The notes under the pieces: generated by a model
Told to the model about the DNA's origin: nothing
The model's database searches: none
Seen by the model: only the letters and a program-made list of their open reading frames with translations
NCBI GenBank assembly: GCA_016706845.1
Contig: JADJIV010000021.1
Location: 1 to 64,000, forward strand
Source: PNOJ01 sp016706845
Lineage (GTDB): Bacteria > Krumholzibacteriota > Krumholzibacteriia > LZORAL124-64-63
DNA: 64,000 nt
Direction: 5' to 3'
Made by a program: the position numbers and the translations under genes
In this document: one piece after another, positions 45,265 through 54,482 of the stretch
Position numbering within the stretch: position 1 is the stretch's first letter
Layout: every line of letters starts with the position of its first letter

Positions 45265-48200
45265 TCCGCGGCGCCGTCGCGCGCCCGGTCGCGGTCCTGA
45301 TGGTGTTCGCGGGCCTGCTGGTGGTGGGCGTGCAGTCCTACCGCCGCCTGCCGGTGGACCTGCTGCCGAGCATCAACTACCCCAACCTGACGGTCATCAC
45401 CGAGTACCCCGAGGTGCCGGCCGACGATCTCGCTCGACTGGTCACCCAGCCGCTCGAGGAGCGCATCACCGGCCTGGCCGGCGTGCGCCAGGTGGTCTCG
45501 CGCACGCGCGAGGGCGCCAGCACCGTGACGGTGCAGTACGAGTGGGGCACGGCGATGGACTTCGCCAACCTGCACCTGCGCGAAGCCGTGGATCAGGTCT
45601 CCAACCGCGAAGACTTCCCCGACGGCGCCGACCGCCCGCTGATCCTGCGCTGGGACCCCAGCGCGCGCCCCGTCGCCATCATGGTCCTCGAGGGCGACGA
45701 CGACATGGCCGAGATGACCCAGTTCTGCGAGGAGGTCGTCAAGCCCGCGCTGGAACAGGTCGACGGCATCAGCCAGGCCGAGGTGATCGGCGGCCGCGAG
45801 CGCGAGATCCTCGTGCGCCCCGATCCCGACAAGCTGCGCCTGTACGGCCTGACGATGGCCGACCTGCGGCAGTCCCTGGCCCTGAGCAACGTCAGCTTCC
45901 CCGGCGGCCGCGTGCGCAAGGGTCCGCTGCACCTGCCGCTGCGCATCCTGGGCGAGTTCGAGTCCCTCGACGACATCCGCCGCACCGAGATCCCCACGCG
46001 GCGCGCCGGCCTGATCACCGTCGGCGACGTCGCCGAGGTGCTCGACACGGTCAAGGAGCCCGAAGGCCTGACCCTGATCGGCGGGCAGGAGGCGGTCTCG
46101 CTCCTGATCTACAAGGAGGTGGGCGCCAACACGATCCGCGCCACCGCCGAGGTCGACCGCATCCTGGAGGTGCTGCGCGGGCAGTACCCCGACTTCAAGT
46201 CGCGCTTCGTCTACCGCGACGCCGACTTCGTGCAGGAGAGCTTCCGCGGCCTGACGGGCTCGCTGCTGTCGGGCGCCGCGCTGGCCTTCCTGGTGCTGTT
46301 CTTCTTCCTGCGCGAGTGGCGCAGCCCCATCGTGGTCTGCCTGTCGATGCCCGTCAGCATCATCACCGCCTTCGCCTTCATGCACGCCTTCAAGGTGAAC
46401 ATCAACCTGATGTCCCTCGGCGGCCTCTCGCTGGCGGCGGGCATGCTCGTGGACAACTCGATCGTCGTGCTGGACAACATCAAGCGGCACCTGGCCGAGG
46501 ACGCGCCCGGCGCGTCGGTGGCCGCGACCTGCGCCTCGGCGACGCGCGAGGTCGCCATGCCCGTGCTGGCCTCGACGCTGACGACCGTGGCCGTCTTCTT
46601 CCCCGTCATCTACGTGCCGGGCATCGCCGGCGAGTTCTTCCGCGACCAGGCCATCACCGTGACCATCGCGCTGCTGGTCTCGGTGGCCACGGCCCTGCTG
46701 CTGCAGCCGACGCTCTCGGCGCGCATGCTCAAGGCCGGCCACGAGCACCCGCGGGGGATCTTCCGCCTCGGCGACGCGCTGTGCGAGGGCGCCTACCGCC
46801 TCTACCACGCCGGCCTGGTGAAGGTCATGGACCGCAAGGGCCCGTTCTACGCCTGGCTGGCCCTGGCCATGGCCGCGGCCCTGTTCGTGTCGCTGGGGCT
46901 GCCGCGCTCGTTCCTGCCCGAGCGCAGCACGGGCGACTTCACGCTGGCCCTGGAACTGCCCAGCGGCACGCCGCTCGAGGCCACCGGCGTGACCGCCGCC
47001 GCCCTGGCCGGGGAACTGGCCGCCATGCCCGAGGTGGCGACGGTCTTCTCCCAGGTCGGACAGACGGAGCGGACGCTGGCCGCGCTCAAGGACTACACCG
47101 CCGCCAACACGGTGCGGCTGCGGGTGCTGCTGCACCCGGCCCGCGACGGCGCCGCGCGCATGGCGCGCGTCAAGGACCGCCTGCGGCCGCAGCTCGCGCG
47201 TCTCGCGGGCGCCGTCGCCACCTACCACGACGAGGGCATCGGGCTGCAGGAGATCCTCGCCAGCGGCGAGGCCCCCTTCAACCTGGGCGTGGTCGCCGAG
47301 CACGCCGAGGACGCCGTGTCGGTGGCCGACGAGCTCATGCGACGCCTGCCCGGCGTACCCGGACTGGTCGACCTGGAGATGGACCGCGTGCTGGGCAACC
47401 CCAGCGTGGAGGTCAGCATCGACCGCGAGGACGCCCTGCGGCACGGGCTGGACCCCGACACCCTGGCGCGCGAGCTGCAGGCCCGCGTGCAGGGCGTGGT
47501 CGCCACCACCTTCAACGAGGTCGAGCAGCGCATCGACATCGCGGTGCGCCTGCCGCTGGAGCGCCGGCGCGACCTGGACGGCGTGCTGGCCTCGCCGGTC
47601 CGGGTCGGCGAGGGGCTGACCGTGCCCTTGGGCAACTTCACGGACCTGTCGGAGGGGCGGCCCGTGCGCGAGGTCGTGCGCCGCGACCAGCGCCGGCAGA
47701 TCACCCTGAGCGGGGACGTGCAGGGCCGCAGCCTCAGCAAGGTGTGGCAGGACGTCCGGCGCGAGATCGCCGGCCTGGACGTCCCGGCCGGCGTCGGCTT
47801 CGTCCAGGGCGGCGAGCAGGAGGAGATCACCCGCTCGTTCCGGGACCTGGGCTGGGCCCTGCTGCTGTCGGCCCTGCTGGTCTACATGATCCTGGCCGCG
47901 CAGTTCGAGTCTTTCGTCGACCCCCTGATCATCACCACGGTGCTGCCGGTCGGCGTGCTGGGCGCCGGTCTGGCCTGCGCGATCTCGGGACAGACCGTCA
48001 ACATCATCTCGCTGATCGGCCTGGTGGCCCTGCTGGGCATCGACGTCAACGACGCCATCGTGAAGGTCTCGGCCATCCGCCAGCTGCGCGAGGAGGGGAT
48101 GTCGGGGCGCGCCGCCGTGCTCGAGGCCAGCCGCCTGCGCTTCCGCCCCATCATGATGACGAACCTCACCACGGTGCTGGGCCTGATCCCGATGGCCATC

Positions 48201-48359
48201 GGCCTGGGCACCGGCGCCCAGGTGCAGCGCCCGCTGGCCATCACCATCCTGGGCGGCCTGACGATCTCCACCGTGGTGATGCTGTACCTGACGCCTTCGC
48301 TCTACGAGATCGTGCACCGGCGCCTGGACCGCGACTACGAGGGAAAGGCCGGGGCCTGA
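45261..48359 (+). CDS. RND efflux transporter, first of a tandem pair
   Basis: The 1032-residue inner-membrane pump has the AcrB/CzcA plan: helix 1 (VLMVFAGLLVVGVQSY), the LPVDLLPSINYPNLTV signature, periplasmic domains, a central helix block with GMLVDNSIVVLDNI (proton-relay Asp), a second periplasmic half and C-terminal helices ending with LIGLVALLGIDVNDAIVKV and TTVLGLIPMAIGLGTG. The ATG overlaps the adaptor stop. Helix 10 has DVNDA where many pumps have VKNA. It is next to a second, quite different RND gene, so a hetero-oligomer as in MdtBC is possible. Confidence 0.94.
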   Translation: MIRGAVARPVAVLMVFAGLLVVGVQSYRRLPVDLLPSINYPNLTVITEYPEVPADDLARLVTQPLEERITGLAGVRQVVSRTREGASTVTVQYEWGTAMDFANLHLREAVDQVSNREDFPDGADRPLILRWDPSARPVAIMVLEGDDDMAEMTQFCEEVVKPALEQVDGISQAEVIGGREREILVRPDPDKLRLYGLTMADLRQSLALSNVSFPGGRVRKGPLHLPLRILGEFESLDDIRRTEIPTRRAGLITVGDVAEVLDTVKEPEGLTLIGGQEAVSLLIYKEVGANTIRATAEVDRILEVLRGQYPDFKSRFVYRDADFVQESFRGLTGSLLSGAALAFLVLFFFLREWRSPIVVCLSMPVSIITAFAFMHAFKVNINLMSLGGLSLAAGMLVDNSIVVLDNIKRHLAEDAPGASVAATCASATREVAMPVLASTLTTVAVFFPVIYVPGIAGEFFRDQAITVTIALLVSVATALLLQPTLSARMLKAGHEHPRGIFRLGDALCEGAYRLYHAGLVKVMDRKGPFYAWLALAMAAALFVSLGLPRSFLPERSTGDFTLALELPSGTPLEATGVTAAALAGELAAMPEVATVFSQVGQTERTLAALKDYTAANTVRLRVLLHPARDGAARMARVKDRLRPQLARLAGAVATYHDEGIGLQEILASGEAPFNLGVVAEHAEDAVSVADELMRRLPGVPGLVDLEMDRVLGNPSVEVSIDREDALRHGLDPDTLARELQARVQGVVATTFNEVEQRIDIAVRLPLERRRDLDGVLASPVRVGEGLTVPLGNFTDLSEGRPVREVVRRDQRRQITLSGDVQGRSLSKVWQDVRREIAGLDVPAGVGFVQGGEQEEITRSFRDLGWALLLSALLVYMILAAQFESFVDPLIITTVLPVGVLGAGLACAISGQTVNIISLIGLVALLGIDVNDAIVKVSAIRQLREEGMSGRAAVLEASRLRFRPIMMTNLTTVLGLIPMAIGLGTGAQVQRPLAITILGGLTISTVVMLYLTPSLYEIVHRRLDRDYEGKAGA

Positions 48360-48360
48360 C

Positions 48361-51300
48361 GTGATCCGGCGCTTCGTCGACCACCCCGTCGCCACCTGGA
48401 TGCTGTTCTCGGCCCTGGTGTTCATGGGCCTCTACGCCCTGCCGCGCCTCGAGATCGAGGCGATGCCCGACACCGAGCTGCCCACCCTCTCGGTGACCAC
48501 CACCTGGATCGGCGCCTCGCCGTCGGCCGTGCTGCGCTCGCTCACCCTGCCCGTCGAGGAGGCCGCGCGCAAGGTCTATGGCGTCGAGGGCATCACCTCC
48601 AGCTCGCGCCCCGGTCTGAGCCAGGTGACCGTCGAGTTCCGCCGCGACGTCAACCTGGAGTTCGCGCAGCTGGAGCTCGCCGAGCAGCTCGGCGGGGTGC
48701 GCGCCGACCTGCCCGCGACCGCCTCGCAGCCGCGGGTCGTGCCCGAGGTGCCCGAGGAGTTCCGCACCGAGGACTTCATGACCGTCAGCCTGATCTCGGA
48801 CCTCGGCGCGAACGAGCTGCGCGACAAGGCCGAGACCTGGCTGCTGCCGCGCCTGCTGGCGGTGCCGGGCGTGGCCGACGTCGAGCTGCAGGGCGGCGCC
48901 CTGCCGCTGGTCAAGGTGCTGCTGGACTTCGAGCTCATGGAGCGCTACGCCGTCCACGCCGACGAGGTCTACGCCGCGATCGACGTGCTGGACGACATCC
49001 TGCCCGCCGGCGGCGTGCGCCGGCGGGGCCTCGAGATCGCCGTCAGCGTGCAGGACTCGGTGACCGCGCGCATGATCCTGGACACCGTGGTGGCCACGCG
49101 CGGCGGCCAGCCGATCGCCCTGTGGCGGCTCGCGTCGCTGGCGCCCTCGTACGACGACCCCACGCACTTCGTGCGCATCAACGGGCGCAACGTCATCCAG
49201 GCCTCGGTCGCCAAGCGCAGCGGCACCAACGCCATCGCCGTCAGCCGCGACGTGCGCGCGGCGCTGCCGCGGATCCGCGCCGACCTGCCCTTCCCCGTCG
49301 ACTTCGAGATCGACACCGACAACGGCGAGGAGCTGCGCGGGAAGGTGCGGGAGCTGGTCAACCGCTCGCTGGCGATCCTGGTCCTGCTGTTCCTGCTGCT
49401 GGCGGCCGCCCTGCGCCGCGTGCGCTTCACGGCCATCGTCACCGGCTCGATCCTGCTGGCGATCGTGATCTGCCTGTCGCTGTTCTACTTCTTCGGGATC
49501 TCGGTGAACTTCATCACCATCAGCGGCCTGACCGTCTGCTTCGGCATGCTGATGGACAACAGCATCCTGGTGCTCGACGCCATCCACCGCCGCGTGCTGG
49601 GCCGCCGCGGCGACGTGCGCGACGTCCTGGTCGCCGGCACCCGCGAGGTGGCCTTCCCGATCATGGCCACGACCCTGACCACGGTCGTCGCCTTCCTGTC
49701 CTTCATGTACCTCTCCGACCGGCTGGCCGTCTACTACCAGCCCCTGGCGGTGAGCGTCGGCATCGCGATGACGGCTTCGATCTTCGTGGCCTTCGCCTGG
49801 ATCCCCGTCGCCCTGCGCCCGCTGGCCGAGCGCGAGCTGGCGCAGGCGCGCGAGCCCGCCCCCGAGCGCGAGGGCTGGCCCCTGCTCTGGCGCTGGGCGG
49901 CGACCGCGGCCGTGCTGACCCTGGTCGCGCTGGCGGCCTTCGCCGCCGTCCGCGACCGCGCCGCCGTCGCGCGCCTGCTGCCCTGGTTCGGCGGCGCCCT
50001 GGGCCTGATGACGGTGACGGGCGCCTTCGCGGCCTTCGTGCGGCGGATCACGGCCTTCCACCTGCGCCGCTGGTGGTACCCCCTGCTGCTGCTGGCGGGC
50101 GCCGTCTACGGCGGCTACCACCTCTACCGCCACGAGGTCGCCCACGGCGGCTTCTGGCAGCAGCAGGACGCGGAGACCCTGGTGCTCTACCTCGAGCGCC
50201 CGGTCGGCACCGACGTCCTGCTCGCCAGCGAGACGATGAAGCAGTTCGAGTCCGAGCTGGAGCCGGTGCCCGACGGCGTGACCGTCAAGACGACCTCCTG
50301 GGACAACCGGGCCTACATGCGCATCGAGTTCGAGGAGCCGATGCTGCGCACGGAGTACCCGGAGCTGTACCGCAACCGCCTGATCCTGCTGGCCGAGGAG
50401 CTCGGCGGCATGTTCATCTGGATCAACGGCTTCGGCGACCCCTACCTCAAGGGCGGCGGGGGCGGCGGCATGAGCAACTCGCTGCTGCGGCTCACCGGCT
50501 ACAACAGCCGCGAGCTGGAGGGCCTGTCGGCCGGAGTCATGGAACGCCTCGAGCGCAGTCGCCGGGTGCGCAACGTGCGGCTGACCGGCGGCGACCGCTT
50601 CGACCGCTCCGACACCGACGAGACGCTGATCGTCATCGACCGCGCCGCGCTGGCGCAGCACCACCTCACCGTGCAGGAGGTCGTGGGCTACCTGCGCCGC
50701 CTGCTGGGCATCGAGTTCCCCTGGCACATGATCCTCGAGGGCCGCGACCAGCGCCTGCAGCTGGCCTTCGCCGACGCCGACGACCTCCAGTACGACCAGA
50801 TCGTCGGCCACACCATGACCACGCTCGCCGGCCAGCGCGTGCGGCTCGCCGATCTCGTGTCGCTGCAGCAGCGGCCGGTGGTGAACTCCATCAACCGCAA
50901 GGACCAGCAGTACGCCGTCCAGATCAACTGGGAGTACGTGGGCACCGACCGGATGCGGCAGCACTACCTGCAGGAGATCATCGCCGGCGTCGACCTGCCC
51001 TACGGCTATACCGCCGAGGACGTCTCGGGCGAGCAACTCACCGAGCAGGAGGAGCAGGAGATGAACACGATGCTGTGGCTGACCGCGGCGTTCGTCTTCA
51101 TCACCATGGCCGCGCTGTTCGAGAGCGTCGCGCTGCCGCTGCTGATCCTGCTGTCGCTGCCGATGGCGCTGTGCGGCGTGATGGCCGTCTTCTGGCTCAC
51201 CGGGTCGCAGTTCGACTCCTCGGCCCGCATCGGCCTGGTGCTGCTGTTCGGCATCGTGGTCAACAACGCCATCCTGCTGGTCAACCGCTTCCGGCTGCAG

Positions 51301-51732
51301 TTGCGCGAGCGCCTGGCCGCGGGCCACCTCTGGGGCGGCTTGGTGCCCGACGCGCCGCGACTGGGCGGCGGCGACCTGTGGCGACTGCCGGCGGCGGCGC
51401 GCCGGGAGCTGCTGCACGAGGCGATCGTCGACGGCACGGCCATCCAGCTGCGCTCGATCCTGCTGACCACCGGCACCACGATCGTCGGCCTGCTGCCCCT
51501 GCTGGTGCGGATGGACGACGCCCAGGGCAAGGACATCTGGGAGAACCTGGCGCTGTCGAGCATCGGCGGCCTGGCCTCCAGCACGGTGCTGATCGTCGCG
51601 GTGATGCCCGTGCTCTACTGGGTGCTCTGCCGCTGCGGCTGGCGGCTGGCCGCACTGCGTTCCCGCCTGCTGCGGCGCGCGCCCGCCGCCGCGATCGCGG
51701 CTCCGGCCCCGAACGGCGGATCCGGGGCTTGA
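48361..51732 (+). CDS. RND efflux transporter, second of a tandem pair
   Basis: The 1123-residue protein is longer than the first pump. It has the start MIRRFVDHPVATWMLFSALVF, LPRLEIEAMPDTELPTLSVT, central helices with GLTVCFGMLMDNSILVLDAI, then an extra membrane insert of about 100 residues (three helices, around residues 510-590), a Gly-rich loop GGGGGGMSNS, and the C-terminal half with LLFGIVVNNAILLVNRFRL and TTGTTIVGLLPLLV. It starts with GTG one base after the first pump's stop. The insert and the dissimilarity between the two suggest a specialised substrate range or an unequal complex. Confidence 0.93.
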   Translation: MIRRFVDHPVATWMLFSALVFMGLYALPRLEIEAMPDTELPTLSVTTTWIGASPSAVLRSLTLPVEEAARKVYGVEGITSSSRPGLSQVTVEFRRDVNLEFAQLELAEQLGGVRADLPATASQPRVVPEVPEEFRTEDFMTVSLISDLGANELRDKAETWLLPRLLAVPGVADVELQGGALPLVKVLLDFELMERYAVHADEVYAAIDVLDDILPAGGVRRRGLEIAVSVQDSVTARMILDTVVATRGGQPIALWRLASLAPSYDDPTHFVRINGRNVIQASVAKRSGTNAIAVSRDVRAALPRIRADLPFPVDFEIDTDNGEELRGKVRELVNRSLAILVLLFLLLAAALRRVRFTAIVTGSILLAIVICLSLFYFFGISVNFITISGLTVCFGMLMDNSILVLDAIHRRVLGRRGDVRDVLVAGTREVAFPIMATTLTTVVAFLSFMYLSDRLAVYYQPLAVSVGIAMTASIFVAFAWIPVALRPLAERELAQAREPAPEREGWPLLWRWAATAAVLTLVALAAFAAVRDRAAVARLLPWFGGALGLMTVTGAFAAFVRRITAFHLRRWWYPLLLLAGAVYGGYHLYRHEVAHGGFWQQQDAETLVLYLERPVGTDVLLASETMKQFESELEPVPDGVTVKTTSWDNRAYMRIEFEEPMLRTEYPELYRNRLILLAEELGGMFIWINGFGDPYLKGGGGGGMSNSLLRLTGYNSRELEGLSAGVMERLERSRRVRNVRLTGGDRFDRSDTDETLIVIDRAALAQHHLTVQEVVGYLRRLLGIEFPWHMILEGRDQRLQLAFADADDLQYDQIVGHTMTTLAGQRVRLADLVSLQQRPVVNSINRKDQQYAVQINWEYVGTDRMRQHYLQEIIAGVDLPYGYTAEDVSGEQLTEQEEQEMNTMLWLTAAFVFITMAALFESVALPLLILLSLPMALCGVMAVFWLTGSQFDSSARIGLVLLFGIVVNNAILLVNRFRLQLRERLAAGHLWGGLVPDAPRLGGGDLWRLPAAARRELLHEAIVDGTAIQLRSILLTTGTTIVGLLPLLVRMDDAQGKDIWENLALSSIGGLASSTVLIVAVMPVLYWVLCRCGWRLAALRSRLLRRAPAAAIAAPAPNGGSGA

Positions 51733-51802
51733 CCGCGTCCCCGGACGCGGCGATGTTAACCGCCGACGACGCGACCACCGACCTCCCGACAGGAGCACGA
51801 CC

Positions 51803-52771
51803 ATGGCCAAGCACATCGACGTCCTGCTGCTCTGCGCCCTGCCCGCTTCCGGCAAATCCGAGGCGCGGCGCTACCTGGCCAGCCTGAGCGCCGCCGAGTG
51901 CGAGCGGCAGTTCGGCATCGGCCAGACCGTCCAGCTGGACGACTACCCCTACGTCCACATGATGCGCCGCGTCAGCCAGGAGCTGCGCGCCCTGGGCAGC
52001 GACCCCGCCTTCTTCGACGCCGACAACCTGCCGATGAAGAACCCCCTGGACTGGGGCACGCTCATCGAACTGCTCAACGAGGACTACGCCGACCTGGTTG
52101 CGCGCCGACGGCCCGCCCCGGCCTGCCCGTCGACGTGGCTCATGGAGCGCTTCGACGCCTGCCGCGCCAAGGTCGGCGCGCCCGCGATCTGGCAGGACCT
52201 GCCCGCGGCCGAGCGCGCCGCCCTGATCGAGGCCCTGCGGCCCGAGGCGAAGAAGCTGCTCGACGACAAGGTGCGCGAGGTGCCCGACACGCTGGACGGC
52301 AAGACCGTCGTGGTGGAGTTCGCCCGCGGCGGCGGCCAGGGCTCGGCGCTGCCCCTGCGGGACCCGTGGGGCTACCAGTACTCGCTGCGCATGCTCTCGA
52401 AGGCGATGCTCGAGCGCGCCAGCATCCTCTACATCTGGGTGACGCCCGAGGAGTCCCGCCGCAAGAACGACGCCCGCACCGACCCCAACGACCCGGGCTC
52501 GATCCTGCACCACGGCGTGCCCATCGAGGTCATGCTGGGCGACTACGGCTGCGACGACATGGAGTGGCTGCTGGAGCACACCGAGAAGTCCGACACCGTG
52601 ACCGTGCGCGCCCACGGCCGCACCTACCACCTGCCCCTGGGCCGCTTCGACAACCGCGTCGACCGCACGACCTTCATCCGCGACCCGCAGGAGTCGTGGT
52701 CGGCAGAGAACGTGGCGAAACTGCAGGCGGGCATGCGGGAGGCGTTCGACAGCATCTTCGCCAACCTCTAA
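51803..52771 (+). CDS. Unrecognised P-loop protein
   Basis: The 322-residue cytoplasmic protein starts VLLLCALPASGKSEARRYL, a kinase-like P-loop whose first Gly is Ala (Ala12...Gly17-Lys18-Ser19). Conserved-looking stretches follow: QLDDYPYVHMMRRVSQEL, PLDWGTLIELLNEDYADLV, TVVVEFARGGGQGSALPLRDPWGY, ILYIWVTPEESRRKNDAR (lid-like arginines), and GRFDNRVDRTTFIRDP. The order P-loop, Asp-Asp, VEFARGGG and an Arg-rich lid resembles adenylate/zeta-toxin-type kinases, but I cannot name a family. No signal peptide. It follows the RND operon by 70 bases and is closed by a 26-bp hairpin. Confidence 0.7.
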   Translation: MAKHIDVLLLCALPASGKSEARRYLASLSAAECERQFGIGQTVQLDDYPYVHMMRRVSQELRALGSDPAFFDADNLPMKNPLDWGTLIELLNEDYADLVARRRPAPACPSTWLMERFDACRAKVGAPAIWQDLPAAERAALIEALRPEAKKLLDDKVREVPDTLDGKTVVVEFARGGGQGSALPLRDPWGYQYSLRMLSKAMLERASILYIWVTPEESRRKNDARTDPNDPGSILHHGVPIEVMLGDYGCDDMEWLLEHTEKSDTVTVRAHGRTYHLPLGRFDNRVDRTTFIRDPQESWSAENVAKLQAGMREAFDSIFANL

Positions 52772-52775
52772 GCAC

Positions 52776-52834
52776 GGGATCGGCAAGAGGAAGCGGGCGG
52801 GCCCCTGCCCCGCCCGCTTCCTCTTGCCGATCCC
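52776..52834. terminator. Long perfect hairpin between convergent genes
   Basis: Positions 52776-52801 pair without mismatch with 52809-52834 (26 bp) around a 7-nt loop. The hairpin sits between the P-loop gene ending at 52771 and the lipoprotein gene ending at 52847. There is no T-run on either side, so it would stop transcription by structure alone or protect 3' ends. Confidence 0.6.
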
Positions 52835-52846
52835 TTCCATCGTCCG

Positions 52847-53546
52847 TTAGGGGTCCAGCGTCACCGTGACGTAGGCGCCGGCGTCGGGATCGACCGTCAC
52901 CGCGGCGCTCGCCCCCCTGGCTCCAGCGGCAACGCCGAAGGCCCAGACCCGGACGTCGCGGTTGATGGTGAACACCTCGACGATGTCGCCGAGACCGTTT
53001 TCCACCGCGTAGACGTATCCGAAGGGCAGGCACACCTGCGCCAGGGTGAACCGGCCACGATGGTCGGTGACCGCCAGCGGCGCCACGGCGGCGTCCGCCG
53101 CGAACCCGCCGTACTCCTGGAACAGGAGCAGCAGGGTCCACGCGCGTTCTCCGTCATCCGTCACCACGTGGCACTGGTAGGCGCCGTCCGGCAGGATCCG
53201 GCCCTCGTCGTCCAACCCGTTCCACGTGATCGCGCTGGTTCCCGCGGGAAAATCCCCGTCGGCGAGCCATCGCACGGTGCTGCCGTTGCAGTAGTCGTTG
53301 ATCCAGACCTTGGCATGGCCTGCCGCTCCCAAAACGAATGCAATCTGCGTCTGGGGCTTGTCCTGCTTCCCCGACATGGGCGGTGTCGTGTCGTACTGCA
53401 GGACCACCACCGCGCCGGCCACCGGCTGGCCCTGTGCGTCGACGACCCGACCGCGGATGTTGCGTCTCGCCGGGCGGCGTGGCGTCGTTGCAGGCGCCGA
53501 TCAGCGCCAGGGTCGCGGTCGCGAGCAGGATTCTGGTCAGGCCCAT
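52847..53546 (-). CDS. Lipoprotein with carboxypeptidase-regulatory-like and FlgD-like domains, one frameshift
   Basis: The start at 53546 gives MGLTRILLATATLALIGAC, a lipoprotein signal with lipobox LIGAC. After one frame change near 53470 the sequence continues RGRVVDAQGQPVAGAVVVL, the start of a carboxypeptidase-regulatory-like sandwich, then a second region KVWINDYCNGSTVRWLADG with WNGLDDEGRILPDGAY, which follows the FlgD-like pattern. The end is a beta-rich segment TVDPDAGAYVTVTLDP. It is likely a surface structural protein. Function unknown. Confidence 0.7.
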
Positions 53547-53627
53547 GATCGCGGTCCTTTCCAGGGGAGGGAATGTCGTCAGGGGATGTCGGTACAATTT
53601 ACCACAGCCGCAAGACGACCTCAAGCC

Positions 53628-53996
53628 TCAGCCCACCCCAGCCTCCCGCAAGGCCTTGCCCAGCATCTCCAGCGTCAACGGCTTGGTCAGGTAGGCGTTC
53701 ATGCCGGCCTTCAGGCACCGCTCGCGGTCGCCCTGCATCGCGTGGGCGGTGACCGCGATGACGGGCAGCCCGGTCAGCCCGCTCTCCCGCAGCCGGCGCG
53801 TGGCTTCGAGGCCGTCGATGCCCGGCAGTTGCACGTCCATCAGCACGCAGGCATAGGATTCGCCTGACAACGCCGCCAGGGCCGATTCGCCGTCGGCCAC
53901 CGCGTCGACGGCGCAGCCCAACTTCAAGAGCATGGTCTGCAGCAGACGCCGGTTGTCCGGGTCGTCCTCGACCAGCAGGATGCGCGGTCCGTTCAT
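53628..53996 (-). CDS. Single-domain response regulator
   Basis: The 122-residue protein is only a receiver domain: ILLVEDDPDNRRLLQ with the acidic pair, phosphoacceptor in CVLMDVQLPGIDG (Asp near residue 54), IAVTAHAM and the switch Lys in AYLTKPL. There is no output domain, so it works through protein-protein contacts or in a phosphorelay. It shares a 4-base overlap with the DsbD-like gene. The cognate kinase is not obvious in the window, apart from the broken sensor at the left edge. Confidence 0.92.
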   Translation of the reverse strand: MNGPRILLVEDDPDNRRLLQTMLLKLGCAVDAVADGESALAALSGESYACVLMDVQLPGIDGLEATRRLRESGLTGLPVIAVTAHAMQGDRERCLKAGMNAYLTKPLTLEMLGKALREAGVG

Positions 53997-54466
53997 CGCT
54001 TCGGCTCGACGACGAGCGGGATCTGCAGGTACGCCGGCGCCAGGCAGGACTTCTTGTCGCAGGCCTGCAGCTCCAGCTCGAGCAGCATCGGGCCGGTCGG
54101 TTCGGCGGCGAGGAAGCCGCCGATGGTCAGCGTCTGGCGGCCCTCGAGCAGCTGCACCGTCTCGTCCAGGAACTTGCCCTTCTTCCCCGCCGGGTACGCC
54201 ACCTCGGCGCCGACCAGGGGCAGGCTGTCCAGACCGGTCACGGCGATGCCGTAGTACTTGGGGTCGCCGTGCGCGTAGAGGTGCCAGTCCTTTTCGATGT
54301 CCAGGGTCACGGTCCAGGAAACCTGGTCCCCCACCGCGGCGGTCACGGACTTGGGCTGGATCGTCATCTTGACCACCGACGCGGAGTCGCGCAGGCCCTG
54401 GGCGGAAGCGAGGGCGGCGGCCAGCAACAGGATCGACATCGACAGGGGCAGCAGGCGTCGGCTCAT
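53993..54466 (-). CDS. Secreted DsbD N-terminal-like domain protein
   Basis: The 157-residue protein has a signal peptide (LLPLSMSILLLAAALASAQ) and an immunoglobulin-like sandwich matching the N-terminal domain of DsbD: VSWTVTLDIEKDWHLYAHGDP, KFLDETVQLLEG and LELELQACDKKSCLAPAYLQIPL. The two cysteines in CDKKSC have the spacing of the DsbD substrate-reducing pair. Here the domain stands alone without the DsbD membrane and thioredoxin parts, so it may accept electrons from another partner in the periplasm. It is cotranscribed with a PLP decarboxylase and a response regulator. Confidence 0.85.
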   Translation of the reverse strand: MSRRLLPLSMSILLLAAALASAQGLRDSASVVKMTIQPKSVTAAVGDQVSWTVTLDIEKDWHLYAHGDPKYYGIAVTGLDSLPLVGAEVAYPAGKKGKFLDETVQLLEGRQTLTIGGFLAAEPTGPMLLELELQACDKKSCLAPAYLQIPLVVEPKR

Positions 54467-54482
54467 GACGGTCTCCTCGGGT

